64,000 nucleotides of DNA from Leptolyngbya sp. PCC 7375 (GTDB taxonomy: Bacteria; Cyanobacteriota; Cyanobacteriia; Phormidesmidales; Phormidesmidaceae), in assembly GCF_000316115.1 (NCBI RefSeq), contig NZ_JH993797.1, forward strand, positions 4,016,486-4,080,485, written 5' to 3'. The notes beneath the pieces are model-generated. The model did no database searches and was not told the origin of the DNA. It was given only the letters and a program-made list of their open reading frames with translations. A program made the translations under genes and the position numbers. Of the stretch, positions 1-8,825 are shown piece after piece. Each line of letters opens with the position of its first letter. Position 1 is the first letter of the stretch.

Positions 1-771
1 GTCTCCTCTGGAGTCAAAGCCCTGGATGAAATGTGTGGCGGCGGATTCTTTAAGGACTCCATTATCTTGGCCACCGGGGCAACAGGGACAGGTAAAACGT
101 TGCTGGTCAGTAAGTTCATTGAAAATGGCTGTCAGGCAAAAGAGCGTGCCATCCTTTTTGCCTATGAAGAATCGCGCGCACAGCTATCTAGAAATGCTTA
201 CTCCTGGGGCATTGACTTTGAGGAATTAGAGCGCGCGGGACTACTCAAAATCATCTGCGCATATCCCGAATCTGCTGGACTCGAAGACCACTTGCAGATT
301 ATTAAATCTGAGATTGCACAGTTTAAGCCCTCACGTATTGCCATCGATTCTCTGTCAGCTTTGGATCGCGGAGTCAGCAATAATTCATTCCGTCAGTTTG
401 TCATTGGTGTAACAGGTTATGCCAAACAGGAAGAAATCACTGGTTTCTTTACAAACACTACGGAGCAGTTTATGGGCTCCCATTCCATTACTGACTCCCA
501 TATTTCCACCATCACAGACACCATCTTAATGCTGCAATATGTGGAAATCCGTGGTCAAATGTCTCGGGCATTGAATGTATTCAAGATGCGGGGATCTTGG
601 CATGACAAGGCTATCCGTGAATACACCATCAGTGCCAATGGCCCGGAAATTAAGGACTCCTTCCGTAACCTAGAGCGCATTATCAGCGGTTCACCCACTC
701 GGGTTTCTGTGGACGAGAAGAGTGAGTTATCACGCATTATGAAAGGTGTGCGGCCCAGCGATTCAGACTAG
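1..771 (+). CDS. kaiC: Circadian clock protein KaiC, C-terminal (CII) part, 5'-truncated
   Basis: The reading frame is open from base 1 and ends at TAG 769-771, so only the second (CII) RecA-like domain is inside the window. It shows the CII Walker A ATGATGTGKT, the catalytic-glutamate segment FAYEESRAQL, and the autophosphorylation segment ITDSHISTITDT, which carries the residues equivalent to T426, S431 and T432 of the Synechococcus elongatus protein. The C-terminal stretch ERIISGSPTR followed by DEKSELSRI is the A-loop region contacted by KaiA. KaiC is the hexameric ATPase/autokinase at the core of the KaiABC oscillator. The last residues (RPSDSD) vary between species. kaiA and kaiB should lie upstream, outside the window. 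Identity is very secure because the domain is almost invariant in the family. Confidence 0.98.
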   Translation, partial: VSSGVKALDEMCGGGFFKDSIILATGATGTGKTLLVSKFIENGCQAKERAILFAYEESRAQLSRNAYSWGIDFEELERAGLLKIICAYPESAGLEDHLQIIKSEIAQFKPSRIAIDSLSALDRGVSNNSFRQFVIGVTGYAKQEEITGFFTNTTEQFMGSHSITDSHISTITDTILMLQYVEIRGQMSRALNVFKMRGSWHDKAIREYTISANGPEIKDSFRNLERIISGSPTRVSVDEKSELSRIMKGVRPSDSD

Positions 772-803
772 AACCCAAAAATCAATGATTTTGAGTTCTG
801 GTG
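769..803. terminator. Imperfect inverted repeat between convergent genes
   Basis: The segment from the kaiC stop codon contains AGAACCCAAAAATC followed by GATTTTGAGTTCT, an imperfect stem with a two- to three-base loop. It lies in the 54-bp gap between kaiC (+) and the convergent gene ending at 826. A shared bidirectional terminator is plausible, but the U-tract is poor on both strands. Confidence 0.35.
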
Positions 804-825
804 ATCTCGTTGCTGGTAATAGTCA

Positions 826-1572
826 TTAGGATTTAATTCCTGTTATCACCAGCTGCTCATCCAGAACTTCAATGGTTTCTAAAATGACCCCTTGTTGATC
901 GAGCAATCCATTAAGGCGTTGCTCGATTTCGCTGGTTGAAAACCCCATCTGCTCAGCAACATCCGCCAGGGGCAGGGTAAACTGGCCTATTTTGAAGCTA
1001 AGGTCCTGATTCAGATTAATTTTGCCGTCTTGTATTTGAGGACGGGCAACAATCCCAATGTAAATATCGCGATTGGTTAGCATAGGCACAGCACTGGTCA
1101 ACTGATCCAGGCTGGTCTGTAGCTCGGTAGACAATGCTTCTCGCGGCAGTTCTGACAAATTCAGCACCGCACCCGTTTCAATGAATTCGCCCTGGAGAGT
1201 TGTCTGCAACGATTGGGCATTCGCTAAAAGTTGAGCCGCCACAGGTTGACTGAGAATAGCATCGTTGACTAGCTGCGTCAGCTGAGGCTCATCTAGAGTA
1301 AGGCTGATTTCACCATTTTTGTTAGATATGTGAGACAGTTGCTGGCTCATTGATGGCTGGTGGGCAGTTGCACCTGATGATTTACGGCGCATTACCGACT
1401 CAGAATACTGAGTCGCAGCTATATCGGTCTCTGGTGTGGATGGTGTAACTGGTGCTGCTGTTTGATGATTGTGAGGTGACACATTCGTCACGCTGTACCA
1501 TCCATAGGCAAAGCTGCCGCCGGCCACTGCCGATACCACCATTAGGCTGATCAATAGTGCTGCTTTTCTCAT
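826..1572 (-). CDS. Membrane-anchored or exported protein of unknown function
   Basis: A 248-residue protein that I do not recognise. Residues 1-25 are a positively charged start plus a hydrophobic segment (KAALLISLMVVSAVAGG), a signal anchor or signal peptide. Residues 26-85 are Pro/Thr/Ser-rich and look like a flexible linker. The rest is a soluble domain beginning EISLTLDEPQLTQLVNDAI and containing a paired-strand section (IYIGIVARPQIQDGKINLNQ), which resembles the lipid-binding or DUF2140-like folds found in extracytoplasmic proteins; that resemblance is only an impression. It starts at ATG and converges on kaiC. No partner gene is evident, since its downstream neighbour is on the opposite strand. 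Confidence 0.7.
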   Translation of the reverse strand: MRKAALLISLMVVSAVAGGSFAYGWYSVTNVSPHNHQTAAPVTPSTPETDIAATQYSESVMRRKSSGATAHQPSMSQQLSHISNKNGEISLTLDEPQLTQLVNDAILSQPVAAQLLANAQSLQTTLQGEFIETGAVLNLSELPREALSTELQTSLDQLTSAVPMLTNRDIYIGIVARPQIQDGKINLNQDLSFKIGQFTLPLADVAEQMGFSTSEIEQRLNGLLDQQGVILETIEVLDEQLVITGIKS

Positions 1573-1815
1573 AACACGGCAAACTTATAACCTACACTCA
1601 AATCATCCACAGTTTAGCGCCTCTGTCAGCGGAGAAAACTGATCTTAAGTTGTACCAGGCTCATTTTCCTAAGGTCGTAAACCATTACCATAGGAAGCGA
1701 ATTGCTCGCCCCTTTGATTTTAATGTCGGCTCCTGTCTTTAGCTTCCCATTCAGTTCAGCATTCTCATGTTTACTCACGCCTTGGCGCTTATATCTAACC
1801 AGGCTTAAACGTCTC

Positions 1816-2154
1816 ATGCCTGGTTATTTGGCCTGCTGTTTACTTGCTGCCAGTTTATGGTTTAGCACTTCAACCATGGCGTGGGCAGACACAACAGACT
1901 CCAGCAAACTATTTGAGACTCACTGTGCGGGATGTCATCCCAATGGAGCTAATATCATTCGTCGAGGCAAAAACTTAAAGCAACGGGCTTTAAAGCGTCA
2001 TGGTTATGAGTCTATAGATGCGATCGCAACTCTGATTACCAATGGCAAAGGCCTGATGAGCGCCTATAGCGATCAGCTCAGCAAAGATGAAATCACTAGC
2101 CTAGCGAACTACGTCTTGGAGCAAGCTGCCGTCAACTGGACATCAGTCAAGTAA
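1816..2154 (+). CDS. Small c-type cytochrome (cytochrome c6/cM-like)
   Basis: Taking the ATG at 1816 gives 112 residues with a hydrophobic leader (YLACCLLAASLWFSTSTMAWA) that reads as a signal peptide or anchor. One haem site, CAGCH (C37, C40, H41), lies near the N-terminus of the mature part. M81 in GKGLMSAY sits where c6-type cytochromes carry their methionine sixth ligand. The segment NIIRRGKNLK is typical of cyanobacterial c6-like and cM-type proteins. It is a monohaem electron carrier on the lumenal or periplasmic side. The frame is open from 1702, but the extra 38 residues would place a poor leader before the clear one. NAD kinase starts 21 bp downstream, so the two are probably cotranscribed. 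Assignment to c6 versus cM would need alignment. Confidence 0.85.
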   Translation: MPGYLACCLLAASLWFSTSTMAWADTTDSSKLFETHCAGCHPNGANIIRRGKNLKQRALKRHGYESIDAIATLITNGKGLMSAYSDQLSKDEITSLANYVLEQAAVNWTSVK

Positions 2155-2175
2155 CTCCTCATTCCCTCCACTACC

Positions 2176-3102
2176 GTGCAGCTCAACCAAGTCATCATTG
2201 TTCACAAAGCAGGTAATCAGCAAAGTAAAAGCTGGGCCGAGAAATGTGCCCAGCTCTTAGAAAAACGTGGTGCCAGTGTACTGCTGGGCCCCAGCGGCCC
2301 CAAAGATAATCCCTATCCTGTTTTTTTAGCCTCTGCCCAGCAGCCCATTGACTTAGCAATTGTGCTGGGGGGCGATGGTACAGCCCTTGCAGCAGCACGC
2401 CACTTAGCACCAGAACAAATCCCAATTTTGGCCGTCAACATTGGTGGCCACTTAGGCTTTCTAACAGAATCATCAGATGAAATTGATGATTTCGAAAAGA
2501 TTCTTGATCGGCTACAGAACGATCGTTATGCAGTGCAACAGCGTATGATGCTCCGCGCCTGCATCCACGAAGGGAATCGCAGTAATCGTGAACCCCTCAG
2601 CGAGGTATATTGGGCACTCAATGAAATGTGTGTCAAGCCCGCTTCACCTGACCGCATGATCACCTCAATTTTAGAAATGGAAATTGATGGAGAGGTGGTT
2701 GACCAATACCAAGGAGACGGCCTTTTAATTAGCACACCTACTGGTACAACAGGCTATACAGTTGCCGCGAATGGCCCCATTGTGCATCCTGGCATGGATG
2801 CCATTGTGGTCACTCCGATTTGTCCCCTGAGTTTATCCAGTCGTCCGGTGGTGATCCCATCTGGCAGTGTTGTTAGCGTTTGGCCCCTTGTCGATCCTGC
2901 TATGACCACCAAACTGTGGATGGATGGCGTCATGGCTACCTCTATTTGGCCAGGGCAACGGGTAGATATTTGGATGGCGGAACACATGGCAAAATTTGTG
3001 CTGTTGCGGCAGAACCAGTCTTATTACCAAACGTTGAGAAGCAAGCTCCAGTGGGCCGGAGCACGGATAAATTACACCAATAACCACCGGCATTCAGGGT
3101 GA
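2176..3102 (+). CDS. nadK: NAD kinase
   Basis: Catalyses ATP-dependent phosphorylation of NAD to NADP in the cytosol. The 308-residue product has the family signature GGDGT at residues 65-69 inside LAIVLGGDGTALAAARHL, then VNIGGHLGFLTE, and the second conserved block GDGLLISTPTGTTGYTVAA with NGPIVHP. Length is usual for a bacterial NAD kinase. The start is GTG, 21 bp after the cytochrome stop, which implies one operon. Cyanobacteria commonly carry two NAD kinases; which of the two this represents cannot be told from the window alone. Confidence 0.95.
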   Translation: MQLNQVIIVHKAGNQQSKSWAEKCAQLLEKRGASVLLGPSGPKDNPYPVFLASAQQPIDLAIVLGGDGTALAAARHLAPEQIPILAVNIGGHLGFLTESSDEIDDFEKILDRLQNDRYAVQQRMMLRACIHEGNRSNREPLSEVYWALNEMCVKPASPDRMITSILEMEIDGEVVDQYQGDGLLISTPTGTTGYTVAANGPIVHPGMDAIVVTPICPLSLSSRPVVIPSGSVVSVWPLVDPAMTTKLWMDGVMATSIWPGQRVDIWMAEHMAKFVLLRQNQSYYQTLRSKLQWAGARINYTNNHRHSG

Positions 3103-3206
3103 TTTCGAGCCCGATACCTAAGGACATCCACCAGGAAGTGCCCCGACAGGATTATCCATTTTTAATCGGGGTTACTGTATTTGGATTGGATATAAAACTA
3201 GTCAAA

Positions 3207-3695
3207 CTAAAGTTTTTGAGTATTCCCTTGGCCCTTAATCCAACCCTCAACACCGCTACCAGTGCGAACTTTAAACCAGCGGCCAGACTCTTCTAAAACC
3301 TCGACAGTTTCGTCATAGTCGATGCCATCAATCGTTTCATAATCCACACCTGCACCCGCACGCACCAACAAACCGGTTCCGTAGGTAACGACGACCTTAT
3401 AGAGTGCTTTGGCTTCATTAGCGGGGGCCGGAGCTGTTGTTGGCTGAGGCTCAGAAGGTTTTTCGACAGCAGCCTGAGGCGCAGGTTCCGTCTTGGTATC
3501 GCTCGCCTGTTGAGGCTGCGCTGGCAACTCATTTTCGTAAACCGGACGCTCTGGCAAGCTAGAAAGTTGGGTCAAGAAATAGCGGGCAGTCGCAACTCCA
3601 GCAAGAGAGATAACGAATAGCGCGATCGCAACTCCGCCAATAAACTTGAGCAGACTCACCAAAAACGCCTGCATATTAAATCGGTTGGACGCCAT
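3207..3695 (-). CDS. Membrane-anchored SH3-like (SH3b) domain protein
   Basis: A 162-residue protein from ATG 3695 (a TTG five codons upstream is also possible). Residues about 10-35 are a transmembrane segment (LLKFIGGVAIALFVISLAG). A Pro/Glu/Ala-rich linker of about 55 residues follows, and then a bacterial SH3 fold: VVTYGTGLLVRAGAG, the acidic turn in the middle, GRWFKVRTGSGVEGWIKG. The layout is that of cyanobacterial envelope proteins in which an SH3b module recognises peptidoglycan or a protein partner outside the membrane. It is convergent with nadK and 115 bp from the ycf46 stop. The specific role is unknown. Confidence 0.8.
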   Translation of the reverse strand: MASNRFNMQAFLVSLLKFIGGVAIALFVISLAGVATARYFLTQLSSLPERPVYENELPAQPQQASDTKTEPAPQAAVEKPSEPQPTTAPAPANEAKALYKVVVTYGTGLLVRAGAGVDYETIDGIDYDETVEVLEESGRWFKVRTGSGVEGWIKGQGNTQKL

Positions 3696-3810
3696 AGCTA
3701 CTGTAGACAATCAGGGACACTCACAGAATGTCCTACGGTTATACCCTATTTTCTGTAGAAAGTTATCTCTTATTCAGATATCTGACACCAAGACCTTTCC
3801 TGATGAGGCT

Positions 3811-5325
3811 CTAACCGTCTAAATCCTTCATGCGATCGCTCAACATAGACTGCCGTGACGCCAGTCTAGCTTTACCTGATGCCGCCCAAGCTTGCAGAGC
3901 ATCTACCTGGTCTTTAGCGGTACGGGCTAACGGCACTAGTTGACTAGCCGCTTCCAGAATGTCATCTACGGTAAAATCACGATTTTGACTAAAGCCAATA
4001 TGCATCGCTTCAATAATGGCTTGCTCAATTTCCGCTCCAGAGAAGTCAGGAGTTTCGTAAGCAAGGCGACGGGTATCGTAACTTTTCACATTATGGGGAC
4101 GCAGCCGACTTAGATGCACATTGAAAATGGCATCTCGCTCAGCCTGAATCGGCAAACCCACAAAAAAGATTTCATCAAATCGGCCACGCCGTAATAGTTC
4201 TGGCGGTAACGCACCAATATTATTAGCTGTCGCTACCACAAACACCGGAGATGTTTTCTCGGATAGCCAGGTAATAAAGGTGCCAAAAACACGGCTTGTA
4301 GTGCCAGAATCACCACGCCCCTCAAATCCAGCAAATGCTTTATCAATCTCATCGATCCAAAGCACACAAGGAGCCAACGCCTCTGCCAGCTGAATCATTT
4401 GCCGGGTACGAGACTCTGATTCGCCCACAAGACCAGCAAATAAACGCCCTACATCCAAACGCAACAAAGGCAGATGCCAATGATGGGCAATTGCCTTTGC
4501 TGTCAGAGATTTACCTGTCCCCTGAATGCCCACTAGCATCAATCCCCTGGGATGAGGCAACCCATACTGCCTTGCTCGCTCAGAGAATGAACCACCGCGC
4601 TTAATTAGCCAGTCTTTCAGATTATCCAAACCACCAATATCAGAAATTTTTTCGGTAGCAGGATAGAAATCCAAAATCTGCGTCTGGCGAATCGTTTGAC
4701 GCTTTTCTTCCAGAATTAAATCAATATCATCAGGACTAAAGGCCCCATTGGCCGCTATTCCCCGTGCTAATACCCGACGAATGCGCTCCATTGACAGCCC
4801 CTGACAAGAACGCACGAGAGCATCTAATGCTTTAGGCCCCGGCAAACTTCCCATAGCCCCTAGCAAGGACTCTATTTCCCTACGAATTTCATCACCCGTA
4901 GGGAGTGGAAACTCCAAAACCGTCAGCAGCTCACTTAGCTCATCCGGAATAGTCAACTGAGCTGACAGAATAATTATATTTTTAGGCTGAGCCTTGAGTA
5001 TCCGCGCCAGGTTCCGCAGCTTTCGTGAGATAGCAATATCGTCTAGAAAACGATGAAAATCACGCAGAACTAATATAGCTGGCGCTGAAGACGATAATTT
5101 GTCAGCAAACTCTAAGGCTTGGAGTGGATTTCGACGACCAACCCCTTCATCATTGGGATTACCTCGATAGCCATCGACAAAATCCCACACATAAACAGCT
5201 CGATTACCCGTAGTAGCAGCAACCTTAGCAATCGACTCTTCAGCCCGCTCCTCTTCTCGGGTGGGAACGTACACCAACGGGTAGCGGGCTCGAATAAGTA
5301 GTCCTAACTCATCGTTAAATGCCAT
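3811..5325 (-). CDS. ycf46: AAA+ ATPase of the Ycf46 family
   Basis: A 504-residue protein whose N-terminal half (RARYPLVYVPTREEERAEES) is the degenerate nucleotide-binding-like domain of Ycf46. The C-terminal half is a complete AAA+ module: Walker A GIQGTGKS at 266-273, Walker B VLWIDEID at 321-328, sensor FVVATANN, and arginine fingers in ELLRRGRFDE. Ycf46 is encoded in red-algal plastids and conserved in cyanobacteria, where the homologue has been tied to stress and carbon-supply responses; its substrate is not known. Its ATG is 13 bp from the DUF177 stop, making it the distal gene of the rpmH-to-ycf46 cluster. Confidence 0.92.
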   Translation of the reverse strand: MAFNDELGLLIRARYPLVYVPTREEERAEESIAKVAATTGNRAVYVWDFVDGYRGNPNDEGVGRRNPLQALEFADKLSSSAPAILVLRDFHRFLDDIAISRKLRNLARILKAQPKNIIILSAQLTIPDELSELLTVLEFPLPTGDEIRREIESLLGAMGSLPGPKALDALVRSCQGLSMERIRRVLARGIAANGAFSPDDIDLILEEKRQTIRQTQILDFYPATEKISDIGGLDNLKDWLIKRGGSFSERARQYGLPHPRGLMLVGIQGTGKSLTAKAIAHHWHLPLLRLDVGRLFAGLVGESESRTRQMIQLAEALAPCVLWIDEIDKAFAGFEGRGDSGTTSRVFGTFITWLSEKTSPVFVVATANNIGALPPELLRRGRFDEIFFVGLPIQAERDAIFNVHLSRLRPHNVKSYDTRRLAYETPDFSGAEIEQAIIEAMHIGFSQNRDFTVDDILEAASQLVPLARTAKDQVDALQAWAASGKARLASRQSMLSDRMKDLDG

Positions 5326-5338
5326 AAAAACTGGGAGA

Positions 5339-5845
5339 CTAATCAGAAAGTTGTTGCTTCAAAGCAGATAAAGCTGCCCAGCGTTGATCTGTTTCAGCTG
5401 AAGCATCGTCGCTCCTGGCCACCGGATTGGGAATTCCCTCACAACTTTGGTCACAGAGCTGCCGTTGAGGCATAGCTAAACATAACTGCTCATAGAGCCA
5501 CTTAGCTGGCTCAAAATGGCCTTGGGGCGGCAAGGTTTCCACTAAATCGTCCAAGCTCACTTCTACCTCTTCGGCATAGGATTCAGGCTGCGGCTCCTGT
5601 AGCCAAATAAACTCTGAAGTATCAACCTGGATGCGTGCATTATAGTTTTGCAAACAACGGTGACATGTCAACGTAGCAATGGTCTCAGCCTGGGCTGAGA
5701 CCTCTAAAAAATTGCCACGATGCTGAATGTGTATGAGCCCCTTAACCGGCGTCAGAGTTTCTAGATCGCTGAGATAGTCATCAACCTCTATTATCCGAGT
5801 CTTGCTCGGATCCTTAATCAAATGGGGAATATATATCCGTTGCAT
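5339..5845 (-). CDS. DUF177 (YceD-like) protein
   Basis: A 168-residue protein with the DUF177 core: a beta-rich N-terminal half ending LTCHRCLQNY (Cys pair), an acidic middle (LDDLVETLPPQ), and the second Cys pair LCDQSCEGI, which together look like a metal-binding or disulfide-linked knot. In plants and bacteria DUF177/YceD proteins are linked to 23S rRNA accumulation, and in many bacteria the gene precedes rpmF. Here it lies between jag and ycf46 in a cluster of translation and membrane-biogenesis genes, consistent with a ribosome-related role. Confidence 0.85.
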   Translation of the reverse strand: MQRIYIPHLIKDPSKTRIIEVDDYLSDLETLTPVKGLIHIQHRGNFLEVSAQAETIATLTCHRCLQNYNARIQVDTSEFIWLQEPQPESYAEEVEVSLDDLVETLPPQGHFEPAKWLYEQLCLAMPQRQLCDQSCEGIPNPVARSDDASAETDQRWAALSALKQQLSD

Positions 5846-5926
5846 GGGCCGCTATCTAATCACTTTGAAGGGCCAAAAAAGAATCAATTAGTCCAAGGCT
5901 CAGGTGCAGCAAGATACTCTCAAGAC

Positions 5927-6448
5927 TTACTCATCCTCTGCATTGGCAAAGTCAGCATCCGACAAAGCACGAACCACCAACCTACGGTCAGGTTCTCGGC
6001 CACGGCTAAAGGTTTCCAAGCCACCATAGGCCTTTAAGAACGTATGAACTTGCCTACGTTCAGCAGACGATAAATCAGAAACTTCATGCTCACCACCACT
6101 GGACAGCACGTCTTCTGCGGCCCTTTCTGCAATTGACTTAAGTTCATCGCGACGCTGCTGACGGTAGCCATGCAGCTCAATCGTATAAGACTGCTGATTG
6201 TCAGCGTCTTGCCCAATATTCAGCACTGTATTTGCTAAATACTGAATCGCATCTAGAACACGACCTCGATCTCCTACAAGGCCGTCAATTTGAGCCTGGG
6301 TCAAAGAGGAATCATCGATAGTGAGCCAGAAGCTACTATCCCCTAGAGCATCGTCTATATGCTCACCAGTTACATCCGTTTTAACGCCTTGATGATCTAG
6401 CAATTGCGATAGCCATTGGATACCGCATTTATCTTGCTGTTCGCCCAT
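5927..6448 (-). CDS. jag: Jag/KhpB-like KH-R3H RNA-binding protein
   Basis: A 173-residue protein with a type II KH-like domain (residues about 45-100; GLVGDRGRVLDAIQYLANTV carries the GxxG-like turn) followed by an R3H domain (residues about 100-170; SSAERRQVHTFLKAYGG and the R..H..R pattern, then RRLVVRAL). It lacks the N-terminal Jag_N domain seen in Firmicutes, as is usual in cyanobacteria. The family binds RNA and is nearly always encoded beside yidC, as here (55 bp away). It probably acts on transcripts of membrane or cell-division proteins. Confidence 0.93.
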   Translation of the reverse strand: MGEQQDKCGIQWLSQLLDHQGVKTDVTGEHIDDALGDSSFWLTIDDSSLTQAQIDGLVGDRGRVLDAIQYLANTVLNIGQDADNQQSYTIELHGYRQQRRDELKSIAERAAEDVLSSGGEHEVSDLSSAERRQVHTFLKAYGGLETFSRGREPDRRLVVRALSDADFANAEDE

Positions 6449-6503
6449 AAATCACTCACACACGCTTCAGCGCATTTTATGCCAACCACAAGTGTACCTT
6501 TAC

Positions 6504-7790
6504 CTATCGGTTAGAGACCTTTTTTTTGGAACTACCACCAGATTTCTTATTCACTTTAGAGCGGGAAGATGTGGCCTTGTTGGTGGATTTATTGCTCTTG
6601 GCAGATGGTTTACTAGTTGACTTAGACCGAGCAGAATTAGACTTGCCCTTATCTGTCGCTTTCTTGGCTCCAGGCTCAAATGCTAGTGGCCCACGATCAG
6701 CACTTGCTGTCTTAACTTCCTCGGCATCAACTAAAGCCTGAATATTATCAGGTAGGGGCTCTCTAGACAGGATAAATGATTGAGCTGTCTGGAAAACATT
6801 CGCCAGCACCATGTAGAGCAATACACCTGCGGGCAAGGGGAAGAACAAGAACATACCCGAGAACAATACAGGTGTCAGCTTAGTAATCGTCTCTTGCTGA
6901 GGATTATCACTGGAAGACTGACCAGACAAAAGCTGGTTGACATAAAGGCTTACACCAAAGAACAAAATCATGCCGAGAATGTCCCAGTGGATTTCCCCTT
7001 CGTCACCGAGGGCACCAATACGCCCTAGCTCTTTGATAAACAAGAAACCTTTATTGGCAGCCAAACCTTTGACTTTTGCCTGAATAGTGACGTCACCCAG
7101 AGCTAGCGCCGTAATTTGGCCGTTTTCATCAACCTTGACCAGGTCTTGCCCCTTAGTGACCTCCCAAATGGGAGTAAAGATAGCTGGATTTTCGGCATAC
7201 TTGTCAGCTAACTGACTCACAGAATCACCTTCAGGGGTCTGTAAACGAATCACGGCACTATCGCCAACACCAATACGATTACCACCGGGCAGAACCGGAG
7301 CGATAGAGAAATGCTTACCGTCGGCAATATAAAGGTTAGATTGCTTGGCGGAAAATGCTTGGGGCTGAACTTGCTCGATCGAATCTTGAGGAAGGATTTG
7401 GAGATTTACAGGATAGGTAATATCAGCAAACGGTGATCCTCGAAGTGTTGCAAACAATGCAAACAAAATAGGCATCTGCAAGACCACTGGAAAGCAGCCT
7501 GCCAATGGATTACCAAATTCCTTGTAAACCCCGCCCATCTCCTCTTGGAGCTTGGCAGGATCGTCTTTGTAGCGCTCTTGGATTTCCTTGACCTTCTTCT
7601 GCATAAGAGGCTGGGTAATCTTCATGCGCCTCATATTGCGAATCGATCCGGCATTAAGCGGATAGAGCGCAAAGCGAATCAGAAGAGTCAAAGCCACAAT
7701 GGCTAAACCGTAGCTAGGCACAATCCCATAGAAAAAATCTAGGATTGGCAGCATTATATTGTTCGTTAGAAATCCAATACCGAAATCCAT
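6504..7790 (-). CDS. yidC: Membrane protein insertase YidC/Oxa1/Alb3
   Basis: Inserts and folds membrane proteins in the plasma and thylakoid membranes, alone or with SecYEG. The 428-residue protein has TM1 near residues 20-42 (GLAIVALTLLIRFALYPL), with the arginine that forms the hydrophilic groove. The cytosolic hairpin follows (MQKKVKEIQERYKDDPAKLQ), then TM2 (GCFPVVLQMPILFALFATL) and the C-terminal TM segments near 270-345. An extracytoplasmic insert at about 170-250 contains an Ig-like stretch (VDENGQITALALGDVTIQAK). The tail is Lys/Ser-rich and basic, suited to ribosome binding. It sits in the classical rpmH-rnpA-(PH)-yidC-jag order. Confidence 0.97.
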   Translation of the reverse strand: MDFGIGFLTNNIMLPILDFFYGIVPSYGLAIVALTLLIRFALYPLNAGSIRNMRRMKITQPLMQKKVKEIQERYKDDPAKLQEEMGGVYKEFGNPLAGCFPVVLQMPILFALFATLRGSPFADITYPVNLQILPQDSIEQVQPQAFSAKQSNLYIADGKHFSIAPVLPGGNRIGVGDSAVIRLQTPEGDSVSQLADKYAENPAIFTPIWEVTKGQDLVKVDENGQITALALGDVTIQAKVKGLAANKGFLFIKELGRIGALGDEGEIHWDILGMILFFGVSLYVNQLLSGQSSSDNPQQETITKLTPVLFSGMFLFFPLPAGVLLYMVLANVFQTAQSFILSREPLPDNIQALVDAEEVKTASADRGPLAFEPGAKKATDKGKSNSARSKSTSKPSAKSNKSTNKATSSRSKVNKKSGGSSKKKVSNR

Positions 7791-8038
7791 GCGCGCTTAC
7801 CGAGCAAATTGCATACCGAACTCTAATGTATCTGAATATTGCAGGCGTTAGGTCGATCCGCTGCAAAAAGGGTTAGTTATTTCACCCACACAAAACTATT
7901 GGAGACGGTGTTTGACCTATAAATTGACGGTTATCCCTACTTGGGGTCAGGGCAGAAAGTTATGAGCCCGTAGTTTTTATTTATGGATTTACCAGAGAAA
8001 AACTGTTATGAGCTTAAAACGTTACCCAGTAAGTTTCT

Positions 8039-8428
8039 CTAAGTAGGCAAACCGCTAGCTTTTCTAGCTTTAGCAGAAATATGTTCAGTGATTTTGTCGT
8101 AGAGATCGCGAAAATTAGGCAGAGACCGCAACTCCAAGCGACTACCATCTTTGAGTTGCACCGCCATATCACCCCAAAGCCCCAAACCACGAGGCACAAC
8201 GGCCACACGAGTTACTTCTGAATAAATCAAATCAGTCCGGTTACGTCCCATCCAGCCCCCTGTAACCGAAATGCGACGATTGGTGATGCGATAGCGAACC
8301 CACAGAGCACGAATAATGGAACCAACTGTGAGGGGAATGAAGACCAATGTCAGCGCCAGCACACAGTGCAAAATTAAATCACCAATGTGGGGGCCGCCCT
8401 CGTAATACACTTCCTCTTTAATTGCCAT
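8039..8428 (-). CDS. Small membrane protein with bacterial PH domain
   Basis: A 129-residue protein with two close hydrophobic segments (LILHCVLALTLVFIPLTVG and the following IIRALW) and then a bacterial PH (YdbS/YdbT-like) domain: RYRITNRRISVTGGWMGRNR, then DLIYSEVTRV and the C-terminal helix. The gene overlaps the end of rnpA by 11 bp and lies between rnpA and yidC, where many cyanobacteria have the same small gene (often the YidD position in other bacteria). That placement suggests a part in membrane biogenesis; its biochemical role is not established. Confidence 0.87.
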   Translation of the reverse strand: MAIKEEVYYEGGPHIGDLILHCVLALTLVFIPLTVGSIIRALWVRYRITNRRISVTGGWMGRNRTDLIYSEVTRVAVVPRGLGLWGDMAVQLKDGSRLELRSLPNFRDLYDKITEHISAKARKASGLPT

Positions 8429-8798
8429 GCAGCACCTCTAGCTCTACCAATAGATTCTCTAATTCTCGCAAAAAATCGTAATATTGGCAGATTGTTGCAG
8501 CAGACCTGACATTGATCACAACCCACCAAGTTCCTTCGACCCTGGGCAGCAGGAGCCTTAGAGCCGAATGAATTTGTCGTTTGATGCGGTTACGTACAAC
8601 TGCTCGCTTATGTACTTTTCGACTAATGGACACTCCAAAGCAAATGCCCGTTGAAAGCTCATCGAGTGAGCTTTCAACGGGCAAAGGATTTTTAAGGGCT
8701 TTAATGGCTAGACAATGACCGCTAGCTCGACGTCCTTGACGATAAACCTTAGAAAAGGAACGCGAAGCTCGCAGTCGATGTTGCTTAGGTAACGCCAC
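8418..8798 (-). CDS. rnpA: Ribonuclease P protein component
   Basis: The protein subunit that binds RNase P RNA and the 5' leader of pre-tRNA. The 126-residue product begins with LPKQHRLRASRSFSKVYRQG and carries the RNR signature in KRAVVRNRIKRQIHSALR. The start codon is GTG. It lies 27 bp after rpmH and overlaps the next gene, so it is translationally coupled within the cluster. An insertion near residues 35-50 relative to short rnpA products is common in cyanobacteria. Confidence 0.96.
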   Translation of the reverse strand: MALPKQHRLRASRSFSKVYRQGRRASGHCLAIKALKNPLPVESSLDELSTGICFGVSISRKVHKRAVVRNRIKRQIHSALRLLLPRVEGTWWVVINVRSAATICQYYDFLRELENLLVELEVLHGN

Positions 8799-8825
8799 AG
8801 ATGCGATCGCACTCAGCTAGCCAGT

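Noticed and set aside
1702..1815. Longer start for the small cytochrome
   Set aside because: The extra 38 residues would put a second hydrophobic stretch ahead of a complete leader; the ATG at 1816 gives a normal signal and length.
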